Assembly (NCBI RefSeq): GCF_037154075.1
Contig: NZ_JBANRJ010000001.1
Span: 3,839,501 to 3,903,500 of the forward strand
DNA length: 64,000 nt
Reading direction: 5' to 3'
Source: Sphingobium aromaticiconvertens
Lineage (GTDB): Bacteria; Pseudomonadota; Alphaproteobacteria; Sphingomonadales; Sphingomonadaceae
Of the stretch, positions 57,112-64,000 are shown in pieces. How positions within the stretch are numbered: position 1 is the first letter of the stretch; every line of letters starts with the position of its first letter. A program made the translations under genes and the position numbers. Under the pieces are notes generated by a model. That model saw only the letters and a program-made list of their open reading frames with translations, made no database searches and was not told the DNA's origin.

Positions 57112-59529
57112 ATGACCGAGAGCCCGATACTTTGGTTCGACAAGATCGGGATCGGCGATATCGCGTCGGTAGGCGGCAAGAATGCTTCACTCGGTGAAAT
57201 GGTGCGCACGCTTTCGGGCAAGGGCGTGCGTGTTCCCAATGGCTTCGCCACGAGCGCCGACGCCTATCGGAGCTTCATTGCGGCCAACAGAATAGAAGCC
57301 GCGATCCGGGCGCAGCTCGCCACCTACGAGGAAGGCAAGGCGACGCTCCAGGAAGCCGGCCATGCGATCCGGTCTCTATTCCTTGACAGCGAGGTTCCCC
57401 CTGCCCTCGCCGACGCCATCCAGACGGCCTATGACGAACTCAAGACCAGGGCTGGCGCCCCCAATCTCGCCGTGGCGGTCCGCAGCAGCGCAACGGCAGA
57501 GGATCTGCCGGACGCCAGCTTCGCTGGTCAGCAGGAGACCTTCCTCAACGTGCGGGGCCACCGCGCCCTGCTCGATGCTTGCCGTCGCTGTTTTGCATCA
57601 CTCTTCACAGATCGGGCGATCAGCTACCGCCAGACCAAGGGGTTTGACCATTTCGATGTCGCACTATCGATCGGCGTCCAACAGATGGTGCGATCCGATC
57701 TTGCCGGATCGGGCGTGATGTTCTCGATCGACACCGAAAGCGGCTTCCCTAACGTGGCGGTGATCAGCGCCGCCTGGGGTCTGGGCGAAACGGTTGTGCA
57801 GGGCAGCGTCGACCCGGACAAATATCTTGTCTTCAAGCCGCTGCTCGAACAGGCGAACGCGCGTCCCATCATCGAGAAAAGTCTTGGCAAGAAGGCCTTG
57901 AAGATGCGCTATGCCGAAGGAGGCAGCAAGCGCACCCGCATCGTGGAGACCAGCCCCGCCGAACGCGAAGCCTTCGTGCTCGATGACGACGACATCCTCG
58001 AACTCGGTCGATGGGCCGTCATCGTCGAGGCCCATTACGGCCGGCCGATGGACATGGAATGGGCCAAGGACGGCGAGACCGGCCTGCTCTACCTCGTCCA
58101 GGCACGTCCAGAAACCGTCCAGGCCGGGCTAAGCCGCTCGTCCTTCCAGCGCTATCAGCTCAAGACCAAGGGCGGCACTCCGCTGGTGACCGGCGCCGCC
58201 ATCGGCAGCGCGATCGCATCAGGGCAGGCCTGCGTAATCCACAACGCCGCCGACATCGGCCAGTTTCGCGACGGCGCGATCCTCGTCACCGGCACGACCG
58301 ATCCCGACTGGGTGCCGATCATGAAGCGCGCGGCCGGCATCATCACCGATCATGGCGGCGCCACCAGCCATGCCGCGATCGTCAGCCGCGAGTTGGGCGT
58401 TCCCGCAGTCGTGGGGACCGGCAACGCCACGACGGTACTCGGCCAGGAGAAGGCCATCACGCTCTGCTGCGCGGAGGGCGATGTCGGCAGCGTCTATGAC
58501 GGTCTTCTCGCTTTCGACCGGGAAGAGATTGATCTGGGCGCCATTCCCACGACCAGGACGGACGTGATGGTCAACATTGCCAATCCGGCCGCCGCCTTTC
58601 AGTGGTGGCGCCTCCCGGCCAAGGGTGTCGGTCTTGCCCGCATGGAGTTCATCATCAACGCGCTGATCAAGGCGCATCCGATGGCCCTGCTCCATCCCGA
58701 GCGGGTTAGCGCGGAGGACAACCGCCTGATCCGAGAGCTGACTCGAGGGCATGCCAGTCCGGCAGACTATTTCGTGGAAATCCTGTCGCGCGGGATCGCC
58801 AAACTGGCGGCCCCCTATCATCCGTATCCGGCAATTGTGCGGCTGAGCGATTTCAAGACGAACGAATATTCCCACCTTCTGGGTGGTCGAGCCTTCGAGC
58901 CGGAGGAGGAAAATCCGATGCTCGGATTTCGCGGCGCCTCGCGCTATTATGACGAGCGCTATCGCGAGGGTTTCGCGCTTGAATGTCGCGCACTCAAGCA
59001 CGTCCGCGAAACGCTCGGCTTTACCAATGTGATCATCATGGTCCCCTTCTGCCGCACGCCGGCCGAAGCCGATCGGGTGCTCGCGGTGATGGCGGAGAAC
59101 GGCCTGCGCCGCGGGGACAACGGGCTCCAAGTTTATATGATGTGCGAGATCCCTTCGAACGTGATCCTCGCCGAAGAGTTCGCCAAGCGCTTCGACGGCT
59201 TCTCGATCGGGTCGAATGATCTCACCCAGCTTGTGCTCGGTGTCGATCGCGATTCCGATCTGCTCGCGACGCTGTTCGACGAGCGGGACGAAGCCGTAAT
59301 GCGGATGGTGTCGGAAGCGATCCGAAAGGCGCATGCCGCCGGCATCAAGATCGGCATCTGTGGCCAGGCGCCCAGCAACTATCCCGATTTCGCGGCATTC
59401 CTGGTGACCGAGTGCATCGATTCGATCTCGCTCAATCCCGACAGCTTCGTTCGGACGATGGCCCATATCAGCCAGGCGGAACAGTCCCCTCGTGCAGAGC
59501 CGACGCCGGCTCCCGTACTGGCCGCGTGA
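57112..59529 (+). CDS. ppsA: Phosphoenolpyruvate synthase
   Basis: An 805-aa enzyme from the ATG at 57112. N-terminal ATP-binding domain (VAVRSSATAEDLPDASFAGQQET), central phospho-His in GGATSHAAIVSRELGVPAVVG, and a C-terminal PEP/pyruvate TIM barrel (SIGSNDLTQLVLGVDRD, GICGQAPSNYPDF with the active Cys). It makes PEP from pyruvate and ATP. The start is chosen for the family-like MTESPILWF. It likely feeds gluconeogenesis together with the aldolase. Confidence 0.95.
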   Translation: MTESPILWFDKIGIGDIASVGGKNASLGEMVRTLSGKGVRVPNGFATSADAYRSFIAANRIEAAIRAQLATYEEGKATLQEAGHAIRSLFLDSEVPPALADAIQTAYDELKTRAGAPNLAVAVRSSATAEDLPDASFAGQQETFLNVRGHRALLDACRRCFASLFTDRAISYRQTKGFDHFDVALSIGVQQMVRSDLAGSGVMFSIDTESGFPNVAVISAAWGLGETVVQGSVDPDKYLVFKPLLEQANARPIIEKSLGKKALKMRYAEGGSKRTRIVETSPAEREAFVLDDDDILELGRWAVIVEAHYGRPMDMEWAKDGETGLLYLVQARPETVQAGLSRSSFQRYQLKTKGGTPLVTGAAIGSAIASGQACVIHNAADIGQFRDGAILVTGTTDPDWVPIMKRAAGIITDHGGATSHAAIVSRELGVPAVVGTGNATTVLGQEKAITLCCAEGDVGSVYDGLLAFDREEIDLGAIPTTRTDVMVNIANPAAAFQWWRLPAKGVGLARMEFIINALIKAHPMALLHPERVSAEDNRLIRELTRGHASPADYFVEILSRGIAKLAAPYHPYPAIVRLSDFKTNEYSHLLGGRAFEPEEENPMLGFRGASRYYDERYREGFALECRALKHVRETLGFTNVIIMVPFCRTPAEADRVLAVMAENGLRRGDNGLQVYMMCEIPSNVILAEEFAKRFDGFSIGSNDLTQLVLGVDRDSDLLATLFDERDEAVMRMVSEAIRKAHAAGIKIGICGQAPSNYPDFAAFLVTECIDSISLNPDSFVRTMAHISQAEQSPRAEPTPAPVLAA

Positions 59530-59842
59530 ACGGAATGAATCGCCTGCGCCCGCGTGGCTATCTCCGTTTATGTCCGTATCCTTGATAAACCAGATGCGAT
59601 GGCGCCGGTCGCAGTTATTCGCCAAGGTCAGCGCCGCTGTTGTCTGTCAGGTGCGACGCTCCGCCCAGAAAGGGGCCCGGGACCCGATCGCGGAGCCGAA
59701 TAGATAAATCCTACTCGCGGCCTTTCACTTAAATTGAAGCTGGACCGCGGCAGCGAAGACGCCAAAGATCGCCGCATCACGCTTGTGTATGACACAGGAA
59801 GCGCTTGTCAGGGGTCCGCGCCCCTTTTCGGGGAATGACGAC
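59530..59842. other. Intergenic stretch, no gene recognised
   Basis: About 310 bases with only short chance frames on both strands. A promoter for the following membrane protein is expected. Confidence 0.4.
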
Positions 59843-60568
59843 ATGTGCTTTTCAGCCAGTTCCAGCTTTATCGCCAGCGCCGTGATTGGATCGATCGGCG
59901 TGGCGACATTGCGGCATGTCCGGGAGCCGCGCGCCCTCCTGTTCGCTTCCGTGCCGATGCTGTTCGCGGTTCACCAATTCTCCGAAGGGTTCGTCTGGCT
60001 CGGCCTTGACAGGCATATCGACAAGCTTGCGCTTGATCATGTCGCCTTCCTGTTCATGCTCTATGCGCAGGGGATACTGCCCCTGCTGATGCCAGCCGCT
60101 GTCGTGTTGATGGAGCCACCCGGCTGGCGCAGAAAGGCCATTCTCGGCCTGACCGCCGTCGGCGCGCTCGTATGTGTGTGGGACGTTTACGGGTTGATAT
60201 TCTTTCCGAGCCAGGTCTTTGTCGAGCAGAACTCGATCGCCTACCGCAATCCGCTGACCGGCGATTTCTGGATATCCTGCCTGTATATTATAGCGACGTG
60301 CGGCGCTCTGCTGCTGTCCACCCATCGCGTCGTCAAAGCCTACGGCGTGGTGAACGTCATTGCGCTGACGGTCGCACAGATCGTCAAAGAATACGCATTT
60401 GCTTCTGTCTGGTGTTTTTACGCCGCGATCATGAGCGTGATGATCTATTGGCAATTCAAGCGTCTGAACATTGATATCGAGACGCCCAACGGCGCTTCAC
60501 CAAACCTCAGGCCGTTCCTTCTCGCCTGGTTACGTCCGGGCAGGTCAGCTCTTGTGGGGACCGATTGA
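59843..60568 (+). CDS. DUF6629-like membrane protein
   Basis: A 241-aa protein starting at MCFSASSSFIAS (59843), which is the conserved N-terminus of this family. It has about seven membrane segments, with the motif HQFSEGFVWLGL in an early loop. Function unknown. A GGGGAATG site lies before the start; the frame extends to 59783. Confidence 0.75.
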   Translation: MCFSASSSFIASAVIGSIGVATLRHVREPRALLFASVPMLFAVHQFSEGFVWLGLDRHIDKLALDHVAFLFMLYAQGILPLLMPAAVVLMEPPGWRRKAILGLTAVGALVCVWDVYGLIFFPSQVFVEQNSIAYRNPLTGDFWISCLYIIATCGALLLSTHRVVKAYGVVNVIALTVAQIVKEYAFASVWCFYAAIMSVMIYWQFKRLNIDIETPNGASPNLRPFLLAWLRPGRSALVGTD

Positions 60569-60854
60569 ACACCAGAGGCTGGTTGATTGGGATCTCTGCA
60601 ATCGACCCGCTGGCCTCGCCCTTATCGCCGCCCTGAGGAACCGGGCAATGTTGAGACCGCCGGCTCAGGGGAAGCGTCTACCTCTGACGTCCGCGCCTGG
60701 AGCAAGCCATCGAAAATTGCCGGTGCGTCCCGTCAGCCAAGACGCGAAATACCTGATCGAGATTGTTCGCATGAATGACCCACGATGCATCGGAATTTTC
60801 TAGCTGAAGTTGCGTTGTGCGCGCGTGCCGCGCGGCGGCGGGGCATCCGCCCCG

Positions 60855-62246
60855 TCACCCCGCCCGGACTTTTGATGATCGGGTAGAGCGCGAAACGTTC
60901 GGGTTGTCTCGTGGGAAAGTTGCTGTAGCGACAAAGCCGCCTTTGGGCTGGTTCGCAAAGCGGATGGCAGCACCTTCGCGATCGGCCAATGCGCGGACGA
61001 TTGCCAGGCCAAGCCCGGCGCCCCCGGTCTCACGGTTGCGCGAAGGGTCGAGCCGCCCGAACGGCTCGCCCAGCCGCTCCAGCGTCTCGGGCGGAACGCC
61101 GGGTCCGTCATCGGCGACCGAAATCGTGACGGTCTGATCATCTGCGCTTGCCTCGATCGACACGTGGCCGCCATGGCGCACGCCGTTGTCGATCAGATTG
61201 GCGAGCATGCGGCGAAGCGAGATCGGCGTCGCTTCGATCGCGAGATCGGAAGGTATGGCGCCGAGCGTGACGGCATCGCCCATGTCGACGCGCAGCGCAG
61301 CGATCGCGGCGAGTTCTGTCGCCAGATCGATGCGTTGGGGCTGCGGTGTCGCTCGGCCATCCCGCTTCGCGAGCAGCAGCGTGTCGTCGAGCAGTTCCGC
61401 CATTTCGTCGAGATCGGCGGAGGCCTTCGCACGCTGCTCGCTGTCGTCGATAAACTCGGCGCGCAGCCGCAGCCGGGTCAGATAGGTACGCATGTCGTGA
61501 GCGATTCCCGCCAGCATGCGCGTGCGCTCCGCCATCAGCCCACCGATCCTGGCCTTCATCTCGTTGAAGGCGGCCGAGAGATCGCGCATCTCGCGCGATC
61601 CGGCGACGGGGAGGTCGGGCGTGTCGAGATCGGACGTAAAGCGGCGGACGCCCGCCGATAGCCGGACCAGCGGCCGTGTCGTCTGGCGAACCGCGAGCGC
61701 CAGTACACCAAGCACCAGCAGTCCGCCGACGGCGCCGAGGAACGCGCGCTGGCGCAGATAGGCCCGCACCACCATCGAGGGCCGACTGTCGACCGCAAGC
61801 AGATCGCCACCGCGCATCGGCACGGTAAGCGTGATCGGCGCGAAGAAGCGGCTGGTCCAGGGGCGTGTCCCCGCCATGCGGCCAAGCAGCGGCCGTCGTC
61901 CGGTAAGGCCGATATCACGACCGGGCAGCGCCGCTGCATAGTCGATGCGCAGACGATCCAGCCCCTCGCGCTGCGTGGCTGGCGCCGGCGGCGGCTCGCG
62001 TAGAATCCGCACGGTATAGAGCGAGCCATTGAACATCGTGACGAGCGATGCGCGGCGGGCCGGCGGTGCGGCCTCCAGCGTGTCGACCATCGTCCGCGCC
62101 TCGGTCGGCAGCGGCAGATTATAGGGGCGCTGATCGTCCCCGCGCGAGGGGAGCGCCATCACCACCCAGATCAGCATCTGGAGCAGCACGAAGCCCCCGA
62201 GCAGGATGGCGGTGATGCGCAGCGAGAGATTGGACCCGATCGTCAT
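60855..62246 (-). CDS. Sensor histidine kinase (EnvZ-like)
   Basis: A 463-aa membrane kinase. Two membrane segments (about residues 12-31 and 170-190) frame a periplasmic sensor; a HAMP unit (RQTTRPLVRLSAGVRRF) follows. The H-box is AGIAHDMRTYLTRLR, where the usual Pro after RT is Tyr. ATP-binding boxes: LANLIDNGVRHG, VADDGPGVPPE, TGGAGLGLAIV. It shares a 4-base overlap with the response regulator gene upstream. Confidence 0.93.
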   Translation of the reverse strand: MTIGSNLSLRITAILLGGFVLLQMLIWVVMALPSRGDDQRPYNLPLPTEARTMVDTLEAAPPARRASLVTMFNGSLYTVRILREPPPAPATQREGLDRLRIDYAAALPGRDIGLTGRRPLLGRMAGTRPWTSRFFAPITLTVPMRGGDLLAVDSRPSMVVRAYLRQRAFLGAVGGLLVLGVLALAVRQTTRPLVRLSAGVRRFTSDLDTPDLPVAGSREMRDLSAAFNEMKARIGGLMAERTRMLAGIAHDMRTYLTRLRLRAEFIDDSEQRAKASADLDEMAELLDDTLLLAKRDGRATPQPQRIDLATELAAIAALRVDMGDAVTLGAIPSDLAIEATPISLRRMLANLIDNGVRHGGHVSIEASADDQTVTISVADDGPGVPPETLERLGEPFGRLDPSRNRETGGAGLGLAIVRALADREGAAIRFANQPKGGFVATATFPRDNPNVSRSTRSSKVRAG

Positions 62247-62959
62247 CGGCTCAGGACCGTGGGCGTGAAGATATAGCCGCCGCCACGCACGGTCTTGATC
62301 AGCGCCTCGCCGGTCGGATGCTCGGCGAGCTTGCGGCGCAGGCGGCTGAGCTGGACATCGACCGCCCGGTCATAAGGGCCGGCGCTGCGCCCGCGCGTCC
62401 AGTCGAGCAACTGATCGCGGTTGAGCACGCGCTGCGCGTGGGTGACGAGGCTCAGCAGCAGGTCATATTCGCCGCCAGTCAGATCGATCAGGCTGCCGTC
62501 GGGATCGGTGAGCGCGCGCGAACCCGCGTCGAGCATCCAACCGGCGAAGACGTACCGCTCGGACCGCAATGCCGGCACGACCCGCTGGGCGTCCCGCGTG
62601 CGCCGCAGGATGGCCCGCACGCGGGCCACAAGCTCGCGCGGATTGAATGGCTTGGGCAGATAGTCGTCGGCGCCGATCTCGAGCCCGACGATGCGATCGA
62701 CGTCGTCGCCCTTGGCGGTGACCATTAGTACCGGCACATCCCCGCGAGCGCGCAATCGCCGACACAGCGACAGGCCGTCCTCGCCCGGCAGCATGATATC
62801 GAGGATCGCGAGATCGATCCGCTGACGCTCGATCAACCGGTCGAACTCCACCGCGGTGCGGCAACCGATCGCTTCGAAACCTTCGCGCACGAGCAGCCCG
62901 GTCACCAAGGACCGGATCTCGTTGTCGTCCTCGACGACGGCAATGAAACTTGTCTCCAT
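62243..62959 (-). CDS. OmpR-family response regulator
   Basis: A 238-aa regulator: receiver with VEDDNEIR, phosphorylated Asp in LAILDIMLPGEDG, VTAKG and LPKPFNP; then a winged-helix domain (GGEYDLLLSLVTHAQRVLNRDQLL, VDVQLSRLRRKL). It comes first in the pair with the kinase. The target is unknown, but the genes 160 bases away on the plus strand are candidates. Confidence 0.94.
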   Translation of the reverse strand: METSFIAVVEDDNEIRSLVTGLLVREGFEAIGCRTAVEFDRLIERQRIDLAILDIMLPGEDGLSLCRRLRARGDVPVLMVTAKGDDVDRIVGLEIGADDYLPKPFNPRELVARVRAILRRTRDAQRVVPALRSERYVFAGWMLDAGSRALTDPDGSLIDLTGGEYDLLLSLVTHAQRVLNRDQLLDWTRGRSAGPYDRAVDVQLSRLRRKLAEHPTGEALIKTVRGGGYIFTPTVLSR

Positions 62960-63117
62960 GAAGTGTTTGTGCCGCGTTGCGACGGAGGATGGAATAAGCG
63001 TGCGGCAGTGCGTTACAATTCGTCACCGTCCGTTACCGTGGTGCAGCACCAGGCTTACGCAACACACCCATACCGATTGAAGGCGGTCAGACCGTCGGAC
63101 AATCAAGGAGCGTATCC

Positions 63118-63528
63118 ATGTACAAGCAACTCTTCCTGATCGCAGCCGCGACGGCAGCGGTCGCCAGCGCCACCGTCGCCACGTCTGCGGAAGCCCGCCA
63201 GCGTGGTCGCGTGGTGAGCGTCCAGGGCTCGGGCGGCCGCGGCTATGTCAAGCAGCGCTCGGTCTCACGCCAGCCCGGCAGCACCTCGATCAACCGCAGC
63301 CTTCAGACCAACAATGGGCGCGGCTACAACAGCAACCGCAGCGCCAACTGGGGCGACGGCAGCTATAATGGCGGCCGCACGACCACGCTCAACGACGGCA
63401 CGAGCTTCGGCCGCAGCACGACCGCGACCAACAATGGCGACGGCACCGCGAGCTATGCTTCGACCCGCACCCGCCGCGACGGCACCAGCACCTCGGTGTC
63501 GGGCACGGTCAATCGCGATCCCTATTGA
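63118..63528 (+). CDS. Small secreted Gly/Asn/Ser/Thr-rich protein
   Basis: A 136-aa protein with a signal peptide (residues 1-26, cleavage near SAEARQ). The mature part is low in complexity (NNGRGYNSNRSANWGDGSYN; TTTLNDGTSFGRS) with no Cys. It may be a cell-surface or periplasmic protein. I recognise no family. AAGGAG precedes the ATG. It is divergent from the two-component system. Confidence 0.7.
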   Translation: MYKQLFLIAAATAAVASATVATSAEARQRGRVVSVQGSGGRGYVKQRSVSRQPGSTSINRSLQTNNGRGYNSNRSANWGDGSYNGGRTTTLNDGTSFGRSTTATNNGDGTASYASTRTRRDGTSTSVSGTVNRDPY

Positions 63529-63536
63529 TTGCCCCC

Positions 63537-63564
63537 GGCCGCGCTCTTCTCCCGGGGCGCGGCC
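63537..63564 (+). terminator. Candidate GC-rich hairpin terminator
   Basis: Perfect 8-bp stem GGCCGCGC (63537-63544) and GCGCGGCC (63557-63564) with a 12-base loop lies just after the stop of the secreted protein gene. There is no T-run, so termination may be Rho-dependent or partial; readthrough to the EF-hand gene is possible. Confidence 0.45.
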
Positions 63565-63585
63565 ACCCAGTCGAAGGAATTCCCG

Positions 63586-64000
63586 ATGACCCGATTTTTC
63601 ATCCTGATCGCTGCAACCGCGGCTGTCGCCACGCCCGCCTGCGCCCAGCGCTTCGGGGGCGGCGACGGCGCTGCGGCGTTAGACAAGGCCGATGCCAATC
63701 ATGACGGCATCATCACCCGCGCCGAATTCTCCGCTGCGCGCACGGCTCGCTTCGACACGATGGACCGCAACCATGACGGCGCGATCAGCAAGGCCGATTT
63801 CGCACGCCTCGCCAAATTCCGCCCGCAGGCGGTGGACCGCCTGGAGGCCATGATCGCGCAGGCCGACGCCAATCGGGACGGCCGGCTGACCAGAGCCGAG
63901 ATGGCATCGGCTCCGGCACCCATCTTCGAGCGTGCCGATAGCAACAATGATGGCGCTATCGACAGCGCAGAGCTCGCCGCAGCCCGCACCGCCATGGCCC
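63586..64000 (+). CDS. EF-hand calcium-binding protein (3' partial)
   Basis: At least 138 aa; cut by the window end. A signal peptide (residues 1-20, ending TPACAQ) is followed by four EF-hand loops: DANHDGIITRAE, DRNHDGAISKAD, DANRDGRLTRAE and DSNNDGAIDSAE. All keep the D-x-[DN]-x-DG pattern and an acid at position 12, so Ca binding is likely. It is in the periplasm and begins 58 bases after the previous stop. Confidence 0.85.
   Translation, partial: MTRFFILIAATAAVATPACAQRFGGGDGAAALDKADANHDGIITRAEFSAARTARFDTMDRNHDGAISKADFARLAKFRPQAVDRLEAMIAQADANRDGRLTRAEMASAPAPIFERADSNNDGAIDSAELAAARTAMA

Noticed and set aside
61470..61510. Tyr in place of Pro in the kinase H-box as a loss-of-function sign
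   Set aside because: The His, Asp and Arg-Thr residues remain and all ATP boxes are intact, so activity is expected.

Overview
The window looks like a sphingomonad (Alphaproteobacteria, Sphingomonadales) chromosome or large plasmid. The evidence is a high-GC genome with tightly overlapping ATGA gene junctions, an F-type conjugation operon of the kind carried by sphingomonad plasmids and integrative elements, and many characteristic small lipoproteins and regulators. No rRNA, tRNA, CRISPR array, integrase or replication origin was found. The assignment rests on protein character, not on a database search.

Region 1 (1-17.5 kb) is a mating-pair-formation operon on the plus strand: traC (5' end outside the window), two small membrane proteins, traW, traU, traN (split into two ORFs), trbC, an S26 peptidase, traF, a thioredoxin-like protein, traH and traG. 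A GNAT/RHH toxin-antitoxin pair sits antisense between the S26 peptidase and traF. A small membrane protein converges on the 3' end of traG and is a candidate entry-exclusion protein. Region 2 (17.5-21 kb) holds selfish or defence-like modules: two VapBC-type pairs, a nucleotidyltransferase-HEPN fusion, a conserved unknown protein and a short AraC regulator.

Region 3 (21.8-23.8 kb) is a scar: a frame-disrupted GFA gene, an orphan ECF sigma factor, and a mosaic of fragments (5' end of dnaJ, 3' end of hdeD, a piece of an OYE-family gene, the start of an IS5-like transposase). Region 4 (23.8-33.2 kb) is a catabolic island with two mirror-image arms. Each arm has a TetR gene divergent from a P450 gene, followed by SDR and other genes; one P450 carries a C-terminal SCP2 domain. 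A ~424-bp direct repeat (23010-23433 and 34733-35156) brackets the island and would allow its excision by recombination.

Region 5 (33.6-38.2 kb, minus strand) is a protein-folding stress cluster: cbpM, cbpA/dnaJ, hdeD, clpB. Region 6 (38.8-41.9 kb) is a complete arsenic operon arsR-arsC(LMW-PTP type)-arsC(glutaredoxin type)-acr3-arsH with a long perfect dyad at the arsR start. Region 7 (42-60.6 kb) is a stress and energy island: a P-type cation ATPase with an HMA-like partner, a receiver protein coupled to a Crp/Fnr regulator, a K+ channel, a CYTH-CHAD protein, an L,D-transpeptidase, a PfkB kinase, a CBS protein, a class I aldolase, a D-lactate dehydrogenase and a PEP synthase. Together they resemble a set for low-energy or low-oxygen survival. 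Region 8 (60.8-64 kb) holds an OmpR/EnvZ-type two-component system, a small secreted protein and an EF-hand protein cut by the window end.
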